Below the pieces are notes generated by a model that saw only the letters and a list, made by a program, of their open reading frames with translations, ran no database searches and had not been told where the DNA came from. Below, one piece after another: positions 54,114 to 64,000 of a DNA stretch of 64,000 bases. The stretch is from Haliclona indistincta (taxonomy: Eukaryota; Porifera; Demospongiae; Haplosclerida; Chalinidae): NCBI GenBank assembly GCA_964017065.1, contig OZ024789.1:7568191-7632190 (forward strand), given 5' to 3'. Position numbers and translations under genes: made by a program. Numbering within the stretch: position 1 is the first letter of the stretch; each line of letters opens with the position of its first letter.

Positions 54114-57100
54114 TCACGGGACTATGTGGTTCACTATAGTGTTTTCATTTTCAACAGGTTCTTTGATGATTGAAGTAGCTATTTCAGAAGGTGGAACTTT
54201 GTCAACAACACTCACTTGTAAAGTTGACATCTCGTGGTCATTGCTTCTAAATGTAACACTGTCTTGGTGTGTTGAGCTCTGTTGCTTGCGATTGGCAGAG
54301 CGTCGATTGTGCCAAATTCGACTGATACTGGCAGTAGATGTGAACCCTCTGCCTGTAGCCATTTTGAACCACCTTGCCCATGTCATTCTGATATCCTTTG
54401 AACGTAGAGTCTGTAGACAGAAGACCATGACTCCTTGAAAAGCTGTGAAGATGATGAACAAAGCTGAGAAAGTGTCACGAACAGCAGACACATTGATGCC
54501 TTCTGTAGCTGCTAGTCCGATTCCCCAGCCAAGACCAAAGAGAACTGACAGAGTTACTGCCGCTATTAGTTGCTGTTTAGTTGCAAATCGAGCCTTTCTG
54601 TCTTGCTTATCTTCAACACGGTTCTTGCAAATGAGTGAGAACAGAATAACAGAATAGACAATCCAGTTGAACACATAGATGACAACAAATGGCACTATCA
54701 CACCGATATAAAAGGGAATACCATGTGCACGACACCTGAAAATTATTGTCATTTTGTAACAAATAGCCTGAGCATTGTTACTTACACATTAGGATGCATG
54801 TAGGATTTTGGACTAGGAGCAAAACAGAACAATACTACAAACACTGGAACAACTAAAATTGATGAAATTGCACAGTTAGGAAAAATCAGTAGTTTTGCAT
54901 TTTCCTTACCCCAGCATACAATAGTTGCTTTGAAGACATAGTGGCTGATAGTGTGTCCCAGTACGACCACTAGTTTTAGGTAGAGGTTGATGGCTTCAGC
55001 TGCCATTACCATGAACACTACTAGCATGAAATACTGCAGCACGATGGAGACTATGGCACACAGAGGAGCCACACTGCTGCTGTGGACAGAGAAGATGAAC
55101 ACAACATACAAACCAAGCAGTGAGAAGCAAAGATTCAGCAACAGTTGACCATGATCAGAGAGCCGAAGTTTTCTAAAACTCAGTTAGAAGAAGACATGGA
55201 ACAAAACTTTGCTTACTTTGTGCCCACATATGAAACAATCGTTAGCAGTAAACTGACTATGGAGAGTACCACTCCAATGTATGACACTGCCTCCAAGAAA
55301 TAGTCCTCTGCTCGACTAGCTATCTCATTGATACCAAAATCTGGAGAGACATCCTGAGAGTACACATGCCAACACAAAATTAATTGTGATCATTAAAACC
55401 GGCTGTTTGACATACCAGTAGAATAGCAAAATTTGTGAGATGGTCACACATACAAGTGACCTCCGTGTCTGTTGAGCTATTCATAGTCACACAACCTTCA
55501 GTTGACCAGCTTCCATAGCCATCTGAATAGCACTAAGTAATTTCTGATAAAAAATGATTGTATTTATACCATCTAGAGCTTGATCCCAGAAAGAGCACGC
55601 TGGATCACTGCCATTGATGTTCTAAATAGACACATTCACAACATATTTGTTATAATGCATTCTAGTAAGCTCACTGGATTCTTGCGAAACGTGGCTACCA
55701 TGGGTGGGTTAAGATTCTCCACTTTGTTTACTCCCACAACTCCAGCAGCTAAAATGATACTAGCTACTTCTGTATTATTGGTCTCTCTTCTCAGGAAGAG
55801 TGAGTTAGTAACAAACACAGATAGAGTCACTCTAGTGCCGTTTGCTTTTTGAAGGAAGTTACTTGGTAGAGACATTGAGCCAGCTGATCTTACACTGTTC
55901 ATCATGTTTAGTAATAATCCACTGTTGTTAATGCCTTGATCCATGAAGCCACTAGAGACAGCACTGAAATTGAGCCCATTGAATGTCATTGGGTCTACTT
56001 TCTGAACAGCAATAGCAAAAGTTGATTGTGTGACAACAACTGAAGTTTCATTTTCTGGAATAGGAATTCCCTCGCTCACTCTCTCAAATGCATCCAGTAA
56101 TCTGTAGAAGCAATAATGAAATGTTGCATAGTGCAATTCACTAAAAGAAACATTCCATCGTGTGCAGAAGATTTTTTCTCATACTTGGCTGAACTGTTTG
56201 CATCATTTTGACTTTCTTGAAGCACTTCAGGTTCTGCACTGATAATGTTATCCACAATACCGAGAAACTCATTTGATAACTGCAATGACAGGATAAAATG
56301 ACTTCTATAGCTAGCCAGTGTTAGCACCGTTTTATTTCCCTTGACATCAGCAGTTGAGGCAACTAACACAGTGACAGATGCTGAGACCTCATCACTTATA
56401 ATCTCATTAGATGAATCTGTAAACACTTCAAGCTTGTCTAGTCTTTCTTCAGTTCTTAACTGCAGTGCATACGAACATTCATTACAGCAAATCATGAAAT
56501 AATTATTTTGAATACCTGAGACAACTGACAAATTTCTCTAGCAGAGTTACTCAGGTTACACGGTGCTATGTGTGGTGAGCTCCATTCTGCTCCACTTGTG
56601 AAGGACCCTCCACAGTATCGAGAACCAACCAGTGCTGTGATATTTAGATTCCCACAAGGACATGTTACCACTGCAGTGTCTCCAAAATTTGTCTCCAGCC
56701 AAGTGATAATAATGGTTAAGTCAGTCCTATTTTTAGAGTTAGATGGTATTTGGTTAGTAGCTGTACTACAGCCATCTATAAACATAGAAGTTTAGCTGAC
56801 AATACCAGTGAAGACATTGAAATTATCGACTAACCAAATCTATCCACATCAGTGACATTTATACTAATTTGAACTCCAAGCTGCTTCTCAACTTTTTCCA
56901 TCTCAAGAAGCACTTCTTGTCTTAGTTGTTCACTACCACCATCATCAGTAATCAATGTGATTATTATAGGAATACCATTACTAATCCTATATAAAATTTT
57001 TACTGTAAGTTACAAACACATATCATATCATACTCATTCATTATGTTTAGCTGTTCTACAAAGAAAAACGTTGCATTGATAGCAAGTTTGCTGCCAGCAA

Positions 57101-60100
57101 GGGCGTTGTTGATCTGCACAGCATAATAATCATGCATTGATGAATAATTTCACTATCAAGAATACCCGTTGTAAAAGATTTTCTGTATCAATCTCAGTCG
57201 TCTCATTTTGAAGTATGAACGCTTCGTACTGAACAACATCTAACATATAGACGCATAAAAATCGATCTGATCGATCAGCATCCAATACAAACCTTTTATA
57301 TTAACTAATACTGTGTGTGATCTTGCAGTGCCAGCACTGTTGACTGCCTCACAATAGTAGAATCCTCTGTTATTTGGTCTTAGCTCCTCAATTACCAGAC
57401 TGGTAGATGTACTGCTGCTTTCTATTAATTTGCCGTCCTTGTACCAGTGAATCTCAGGTTCAGGATAGCCCTCAGCAACACAGGTGAGTGTCACAGTACT
57501 GAACAGCTGGCTGGTTGTATTTTGAGGTTGATTTGTGATTTGTGGTTTAAAAGTGGTTCTGACAACTGTAAAATAAAGAGAGTACAGTGTGTGGTCAAAC
57601 ACCTGAGTGAGCTTGCCTATGTTGCAAGTAGCTCCAGCAAAATTTGAAAGACATCGACACATAAATCTGTCACTCAGACTCGAACAAGTGCCTCCATTTT
57701 TACACGGACTGTCCGCACAATAATTTATCGGTGGAGCTGTGTAAAATGAACATAAACTTTTGCAATGTATACTTTGTATGCTTACGCATCTCAACTGTCA
57801 AACTAAAAGGATCAGAAAGTACAGCTGGAGATGTAGTCCCACTCTGTGCTATGCAAGAATAAATTCCCGTATCACTTCCTCTGAGATTGCTGATAGTTAG
57901 TTTGCTCTCTATCTGCTGAACTCCAGGTAATTTAGATGAGCGAAATCTAACAGAATTTGAAGTTATCAGCACTCTGTATCTTTGTAGCTGCTCAATGTTT
58001 ATAAATTGCCCTTGTCTTCTCCATGAGATTTGTGGTCGTGGGATGCCATCAGCAGTGCAGTTAAAGGTCACAGTTTTACCAGTAGTTCTTGTTACTGGGA
58101 AACCCTTAGTGTACAATAAGTTAGCTGGAACTGTAAAAGGTTAAGTTGAGTTACAGATGATGAATTTTTGATGCTTACCCAACCATGACCCAACAGGTCA
58201 GATCATGTAATTATGACCTACGAGCTTGCGCATACAACACATAGGCGAATCAAAGCGCGCTAATAGTAGGGTCCGCAATGAAAAAATCGACTGTTACAGA
58301 TTCAGCGGGATGGCGACTCTGTGTAGAGTTTCTTGGTACAGACATAGAATGGATAGACAGAGAAGCGCCATGTCTTTTCTTTTTGCAGGAAAAAAATATA
58401 AAACGCTACAAATTAGGGGTCAAGCCTACGAACTGCTTATAAACTATTTTTTATTCGAGTTACATTCTATGCACGCGGTACAGTTTTGTTGTCAAGAATG
58501 CACAACATCGTGCTGTCAAGATTTCAACACTCTTCGAGGTCGCAACAGCTCCTCTGCATCGTTTCAAGGCGTAATTTGGAAGTGGGCGGGGTCTCCGAGT
58601 AGCAATGTGCAATAAAAAGTTTAAACTGTCTGAATCAACTACTAGTTGTTTTAGGTAGCTTCTCCTAACCTTTAGCAGCACATTAATCTAAATTTCGTTA
58701 GAATCGGTGCTAAAGTTACAACGGTTTTTGTGGCGGTTACTGTGTGATTTTGTTCTCTGCTTCGTAGCATAGGTGGGTATGACACGACAGCCTGGGCTAC
58801 GCTGACCTATTCGGCATACTTATTGAAGCAAACTACGACCAGTCAGATCCACAACAATGGCTATAATGGACGCTCGACCAGCTATTTTCCTGTTACAGTA
58901 CATGGTGAACAGGCCAGTTAGCATGACACTCCATCTGTGCGCGACTTTGGAGCACATTTGCACTTACCTAAACTGTCACTAATATCTTTTTAAGTGCTGG
59001 TCAAAGGCATTCTCCAAGTTTAACTAACATTGCAAACTGTTTGACTATGAAAATAATTTTTTGATTACCGATTTGCTGGGTTTTTTTTGATCAGCATTCT
59101 CTCCAAGAATTATCCGCTTAAATTTCATAATTAGTTGGAATCAGCGTATCTGAAAACCTTGTGGTGGTTTTTAGCTTTACCTTGCACTGCTAACTCTGCA
59201 GTAGCAGTGGCACTGTTCTTCTTAGTGCTCACTGTCACAGTGTAGGTACCTGCGTTCTGCAGTGTCACCTCTCTCAGGTGCAGTATTAGACTAGTTCCAT
59301 TGAGAGTGTGGTGAGGAGAGCTGAGCTCTGCTGTGCTGCCGTTAGCTGCAGTAAACAACCACTGGATCTGGACTGGAGTGGAACCAGACAAGCTGAACAT
59401 TAAGTTGACATTGGTACCGGACACAGCTAACAGCAGGCGCTGCAGTACTGGAGTGATACCGATCCTTAGTGGAGCACCCTCTGCAATAACAAGATGGTGT
59501 TGTGTCTTGGCTATTAGTGTGTTTATTTAGACTCACCTTGACTGAGCTGAAAGACGGCATTGGACCAGTTTGATGAGGGAAAATTGAGGCATGCAATATC
59601 AGTCACACTGGGCGTGGAGGAGAGGTTGTGACTGCCATGGACGCCCTGTCCTGCCTGGAACCCGACAACTGTGTTACCAGGGCTGTTATCACTATTTCCA
59701 TTCCAGTTGATGTCTCCACACTGATAAGTGGCAATGGCGTATGAGCAGACTCCATCTGTGGTTATTACCACTTGGAATGTGTTAGGCTGAAGAATATGAA
59801 CACATTGATCTACTAGCAACTGAACTGCAGCACTGTACCTTAGTGACTGTGCATTCTCTATCACCAAAACGACAGGTATCCTCCCAGCTAGCTAATAGGG
59901 CCCATGATCCACTAAACACTAGTGTCTGATTGTCTGCAAGGAACTTGTTGACAGCCTGCACAACACTGCTGCTGGGGCTTGCAAAGATCTCATAAGCTAT
60001 TCTCCCTTTTATTCGCAGGTCAAAGTCTGCCCAGTACGGAGCCACTAGGAATCGATCCAGATCAGGGAACTCGTTGCGATCTACTGGGAAATCGTCGGAA

Positions 60101-60462
60101 GACGACCCAAACGAAACCAACCCATTGGTGCTTATCTGTGGAGGAAATGGCTCTGTGTACATGTAACTGTAACAAAGGCTGTAGGCAACTTACAAATGCG
60201 GTGGTCTGGTTGCTTTGCTTGAAGGGAAGATGTGAGGGCAGTGTTAGGGGCGGTGAGACGCCATCATCTACAGCAGATAGAGAGCCAGCCCCACTGCTCA
60301 GGTCCAGATATGGTAGATATGACAGCTGACTAGCATGTGCTGCAGGACAGATCAAACGATCACGAAGGTGTTGTACAAACAGACTGACTGACCTGCTCCT
60401 CCGCTGGACGAGAAGACGAGACAGTACGCTGCTAGTAAGACCACGAGGTGGGCCTGCATCAT
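54114..60462 (-). CDS. Adhesion GPCR B: NIDO + Ig + Ig + EGF + Ig + HormR-like + GAIN/GPS + 7TM, 1422 residues
   Basis: Exons in gene order: 60393-60462, 60194-60339, 59839-60135, 59537-59786, 59181-59480, 57786-58130, 57617-57736, 57293-57565, 57166-57239, 57034-57113, 56835-56986, 56516-56775, 56328-56459, 56185-56279, 55675-56101, 55570-55621, 55416-55522, 55217-55353, 54910-55172, 54786-54852, 54114-54735; phases agree and the total is 1423 codons. Signal peptide (VVLLAAYCLVFSSSGGAG). Exons 2-4 form a NIDO domain: ISTNGLVSFGSS, FLVAPYWADFD, then YQCGDINWNGN. An Ig, an Ig, an EGF (ADSPCKNGGTCSSLSDRFMC) and an Ig follow. GPS CMCDHLTNFA keeps the HLT cleavage triad. From the second Ig onward it is a close paralog of GPCR A with equal exon sizes. 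The tail stops early (VNHIVP) after a frameshift. Confidence 0.88.
58131..59180 (-). other. GPCR B intron 5 (1.05 kb), no feature recognised
   Basis: AT-rich intron between the first and second Ig exons. Open frames at 58226-58615 (plus) and 58460-58681 (minus) show no domain or splice support. Confidence 0.6.
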
Positions 60463-60540
60463 GGCGGCGAACCGACAAACAGCTGGGGTCGATGAAACGA
60501 TGGGCAAATTATTTATAACAAAAATAATTTATAACGGCTA

Positions 60541-61744
60541 CAGTGGAACACACGAAGAGAGTAGGAAAATGTGTTTTTGACATTTTGTTTCATATCTCAG
60601 GAACCAAGTGTCTTATGATCATGTTGCAGGTACCATTATGATCCTCTATCCTTACTGAATGTAATGAACTATATAGTTTCTTGTCACATGACACACACAT
60701 GAAACAATATGGCGCTCTTTAGAGGCATGTAGCAGAACACGTTTAGTTGGAGATCTCTGTAAGTGCTGGTAGTTAAGAGCTCATAATGGATATGTGAACT
60801 GTCCTAATGTATACGTACCTTTGACCAACATCTCGGCACCCAGTCATCGTTACTACAAAAGTGCGGTGCGAAAACTTGTTTTTGCGACCAGCCCCAACGT
60901 TAGGTTAGAGAACTCACGAACCTGCGGGAGTTAAGATGCAAAACTTGCTTGCTGGATAGCTTACACATTAATGATTACGAAAACACTTACCTTGAGCGCC
61001 TTATTCGCTTCGTCGTGAATAGCGCAGATCTTCCGTTCGCGAGTGATGTTTTCTTGCCGCCATCTTGCGACTTTAATGGATTTTGTGATGTCACACGTTG
61101 GTTATTAACATGTGTTGCATCATAACTATTACATTGATTCAATGTGTTTTCAATAGTTATGACGTTTACACAGCCAACAATTATTATGCGTGACATCACA
61201 AAAATTCGTTAAAGTCGCGAGATGGCGGCAAGAAAACAGCACTCGCGAACGGAAGAGCTGCGCTATTCACGACGAAGCGAAGAAGGCGCTCAAGGTAAGT
61301 GTTTTCGTAATCATTAATGTGTAAGCTATCCAGCAAGCAAGTTTTGCATCTTAACTCCCGCAGGTTCGTGAGTTCTCTAACCTAACGTTGGGGCTGGTCG
61401 CAAAAACAAGTTTTCGCACCGCACTTTTGTAGTAACGCTGACTGGGTGCCGAGATGTTGGTCAAAGGTACGTATACATTAGGACAGTTCATATATCCATT
61501 ATGAGCTCTTAACTACCAGCACTTACAGAGATCTCCAACTAAACGTGTTCTGCTACATGCCTCTAAATAGCGCCATATTGTTTCATGTGTGTGTCATGTG
61601 ACAAGAAACCATATAGTTCATTACATTCAGTAAGGATAGAGGATCATAATGGTACCTGCAACATGATCATAAGACACTTGGTTCCTGAGATATGAAACAA
61701 AATGTCAAAAACACATTTTTCTACTCTCTTCGTGTGTTCCACTG
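60541..61744. mobile_element. 1204-bp near-perfect palindromic element with CAGTGGAAC termini and TA target duplication
   Basis: cagtggaacacacgaagaga at the left is inverted at the right end; TA lies on both sides (60539-60540 and 61745-61746). The arms are nearly identical for about 550 bp, with a less similar centre near 61142. Each arm holds an exon-like segment: an ATG at 61222 (plus) reads MAARK then RTEELRYSRRSEEGAQ before CAAG|GTAAGT. The mirror segment in the left arm has a stop. No transposase. Confidence 0.9.
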
Positions 61745-61921
61745 TAGACAAGCTGTCACTGGACATCTGGTCCGGGTACTTTTAGTCCGGTCGGACCAAA
61801 TTTACTAGAGATTTTGGTCTGGCCTAGTAATTTTGGTCTGGGTAGCTAGCGAAGCCTATAGCGCCTTTGCTCGTCGCTAGATATAGCGCTACACGCCTTG
61901 TTATCATAAATCTAATCTGCC

Positions 61922-62110
61922 TCAGCAAAATATTGCCATAGATAATACAGTACAGTATTGTACTGTATTATCTGTGAGAATGATGCTTAAAGAGCCGGTA
62001 GATAAAAGATTATTATTATTATTATTATGAGCTTTACAACACAGCAAGATAAGCATGGATAGATAATAGTAAGGATTGAGATTGAATATGGTCAGCTGGT
62101 TGTTTGTCAG
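61922..62110. other. AT-rich spacer with a short palindrome and (TTA)n
   Basis: agataatacagtacagtatt is self-complementary with the bases after it (ataatacagtac / gtactgtattat), and a (att)n run lies at 62008-62026. No gene. Confidence 0.6.
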
Positions 62111-62129
62111 TAGCACTCATCGGTCAGCA

Positions 62130-62203
62130 GGTTCCAGTGGCTCAGCGGTTTAGTGCGACGGATTGCAATCCAGACTTTCTAGGTTTGATTTCCCTATGTG
62201 CAT
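62130..62203 (+). tRNA. tRNA-like sequence, probably a tRNA-derived SINE head or pseudogene
   Basis: A-box-like gtggctcagcggtttagtgc and B-box-like ggtttgatttcc are correctly spaced. Between them ggattgcaatcc forms a stem with a possible GCA anticodon. The acceptor stem does not pair, so this is not a functional tRNA. It is more likely an RNA polymerase III promoter of a SINE. Confidence 0.45.
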
Positions 62204-62396
62204 GTGTTTATAGTTTTTTTACCAGAAAACTTGAGGGTTTTTTAGCTATAATAGTAACAATATTACAGTGCTTTTCAGCTATCTTGAAATGTTGGTGTAA
62301 TGTCTAATGTCTAATCCAGCCTTTGAACTACTTAGCACTTCAATTAGTAAATTTTAGGGAATACCTGAGCTATAGGGTTGGGCGGTATCAGATTTT

Positions 62397-62690
62397 TCAG
62401 ATACCGGTATAGTAACAAAGAAAAAACTCATCTCTTTGTAAATAGCCACAATGACGAGACAATGCACAACAATCATCACCAGTTATCGAAGCTAATATTA
62501 TTTCCTGCACAGTCTGGGCTGTAGCTTCATTTTCCAATAAGAAAGATTTTACCTTACTGAAGCAATGTTCTATTGGATTTAAATCGGGAGAATATGGCGG
62601 ATCAAAAAGTACGAGAGCACCAACACTATTTATCAGTTTGATTACATCATCCAAACAATGAATGGAGCAGTTGTCCATTACTACTACTGA
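62397..62690 (-). pseudogene. DDE transposase C-terminal fragment (IS630/Tc1-like)
   Basis: Reads VVVMDNCSIHCLDDVIKLI and then LFDPPYSPDLNPIEHCFSKVK, the second Asp (in MDNCSIH) and the catalytic Asp/Glu region (YSPDLNPIE) of DDE_3-type transposases. The N-terminal half, including the DNA-binding domain and first Asp, is missing, so the element cannot move by itself. The C-terminus ends after about 93 codons. Confidence 0.85.
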
Positions 62691-63182
62691 ATTAGGATTA
62701 ACAGTGAATGAAGATAGACCGATATCTAAGAGTCAGCTTATTCAAGATGAAGTTGACGAGATTTTTACACAGCTGCAAGAGGAACATGATTCGCAGTACA
62801 CACCTGCTCAGTATAGGTTATGGGCAAATAATATTATGATACAAGTGGGTACACACAAGCATTATGATACACCGCCTATAATGTTCCAATGTTTGGAATC
62901 TCAGCAAAGGCTGGGGCACCTAAGGGAACTAATTTAGGTGAGGCACTGTCTAGTGTGGCTGAGGGTCTAATGCGCGTATGGAAGAAACCCTCTGAGTGTT
63001 CTTGTTCTTCACAAACTCCTCCTAGAACGCCTACTGACTCTCCAGCATCTTGTGCAACAGTACGATCTCAATATATTCAACAACTGAAAGAACTACACCA
63101 GCTGTTAGAAATCTCCGCTATATCTCAAGTTGAGTATGAGCAGCAGAAGGAGATTATATTCAAGAAAATGAAGGAATTGTAA
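62691..63182 (+). pseudogene. Second element ORF, frameshifted, C-terminal coiled coil
   Basis: The first frame reads DEVDEIFTQLQEEHDSQYTP, AQYRLWANNIMIQVGTHKHY and ends PPIMF near 62892. The second frame begins MFGISAKAGAPKGTNLGEAL and ends with a helical QLKELHQLLEISAISQVEYE segment and MKEL. The two parts join if one base is missing near 62890 (PPIMF-P-MFGIS). It probably encodes an accessory or host-captured protein of unknown function. Confidence 0.6.
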
Positions 63183-63300
63183 AACAAAACTATTGTGTTG
63201 TACATGTTGTTTAGTAACATGATTCTTGCTCAGGCATACCCTACAATTTACTACTTGAAGTGCTAAGTAGTTCAAAGGCTGGATTAGACATTAGACAGGC

Positions 63301-63364
63301 CTCCTGTAAAACCCGGAATTGCGGAATTCCGGCCGGAATTCCGCAATTCCGGATTTTACAGGAG
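63301..63364. repeat. 64-bp near-perfect palindrome inserted in the transposon's right TIR
   Basis: ctcctgtaaaacccggaatt, then gcggaattccgg, and the inverse to ttttacaggag, with a single mismatch (ccc/tcc). The left TIR lacks it, so it was inserted after the element formed. Confidence 0.88.
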
Positions 63365-63539
63365 CCCCATTAGACATTAGACCAACATTTCAAGATAGCT
63401 GAAAAGCACTGTATAGTCGTGACACACTCGACGATCCTTAGTGAGGGCCGAAGCAGAGACTCTGTTTAGGCCGAAGCAGAGACTCCCCGCTCCAGTCCTA
63501 TGCTCCAATCGACGATCCTTCCGACCCTCCCGACTTTGA

Positions 63540-63815
63540 GCAACAAGAGTTCAATGGAACACGTACCCTGTGCGCTATGCAATGTGCAGAAATTGATGTG
63601 AATGCTACTCCTAGTGATAGCCTAGTACGTCGGCGCCTCAGCGTGAACTATTATTAGAGTTCAGTGAACACGCGTTTAATTGTTCGCTCAGTCTCACAAT
63701 TGTGGCACACCCACATACCGGAATGTTCTAATCGGCGATGTTGCTAATACGAATACATGGCCATAGATAGCATGCGACAGGGGACTATCTCAACTTCGCA
63801 GGCGTCTTTCAAAGA
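63540..63815. repeat. Dispersed repeat shared with 27285-27545
   Basis: Same block order as the copy in FAM194 intron 12, with a roughly 60-bp segment (about 63590-63650) not present there. Confidence 0.8.
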
Positions 63816-64000
63816 ATAAAATAATTTTCAACAGCCAAGCTGTTGAGAGCTACAGTTGTTTGCGAAGATCTTGCATAACGGAAGCGAAAGCGGAAGTGTG
63901 ACGCTGGCCAATCAAACGCACGTAGGCGTGACTAACTGTAAGCAAGTCAATCGTGTTACCACTGACTGCGCATGCTCCAGATTTCCCAGAATTTCTGGGG
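63816..64000. other. Window end, no gene; fragment of the 47.8-kb foldback
   Basis: gtaagcaagtcaatcgtgtt at about 63938 matches the right arm of the element at 47750-48128. The rest is unassigned. Confidence 0.6.

Larger units (their letters stand above)
62276..63411. mobile_element. Tc1/pogo-type DNA transposon remnant, TIRs over 100 bp, TA target duplication
   Basis: cagtgcttttcagctatctt begins the left end and is inverted at the right end; TA flanks both sides (62274-62275 and 63412-63413). The TIRs continue with ttggt(g/c)taatgtctaatg, then ccagcctttgaactacttag and agcacttcaa, over about 130 bp. The right TIR is split by a 64-bp palindrome (63301-63364). Inside are a transposase fragment (minus) and a second ORF (plus). 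Confidence 0.88.

Overview
The window is nuclear DNA of a multicellular animal. Genes have many introns with GT-AG ends, several introns are only about 49-60 bases long, and the recognisable proteins are animal ones: LRRC23, SLC35E3, a FAM194-domain protein, adhesion GPCRs and a tectonin lectin. Small introns, close head-to-head genes, nested genes and large adhesion GPCRs with Ig, FN3 and EGF modules suggest a sponge of the Amphimedon type. That placement is inference. Exon models were built by hand: reading frame, splice signals and phase agree across every junction given, and each complete model sums to a whole number of codons.

Layout: 1-2715 is the 5' part of LRRC23 (minus, running off the left edge). 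Head-to-head with it, 3061-6228 (plus) is a six-exon ZU5-domain protein. 6.2-11.4 kb is non-coding and rich in simple repeats. 11460-36662 (minus) is one 19-exon, 1061-residue FAM194-domain gene (ERICH6/C3orf20-like). Its 11-kb intron 12 holds two nearly identical single-exon POT/SLC15-like transporter genes and a small two-exon acidic-protein gene on the other strand. Its 4-kb intron 5 holds a single-exon secreted tectonin lectin. 36953-38217 (plus) is SLC35E3, head-to-head with the FAM194 gene.

38408-51868 and 54114-60462 (both minus) are two adhesion GPCR genes in tandem. They share a duplicated 3' module (Ig, EGF, Ig, HormR-like, GAIN/GPS, 7TM) but have different N-termini: gene A has Ig-like domains plus nine FN3 domains, gene B has a nidogen (NIDO) domain plus Ig. 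Their cytoplasmic tails have diverged: gene A has a 12-copy 45-bp repeat, gene B has one copy and a frameshift. 60.5-64 kb is mobile DNA: a 1.2-kb palindrome and a Tc1/pogo-type element with a DDE transposase fragment.

Mobile and foldback elements are dense, mostly in introns: elements with CAGTG termini and TA target duplications, a foldback with a 9-bp target duplication, an insertion present in only one of two recent paralogs, and nested inverted repeats in one GPCR intron. Several mini-introns have a length divisible by three and no stop, so ORF calling merges their exons; splicing them out restores the expected family alignment.
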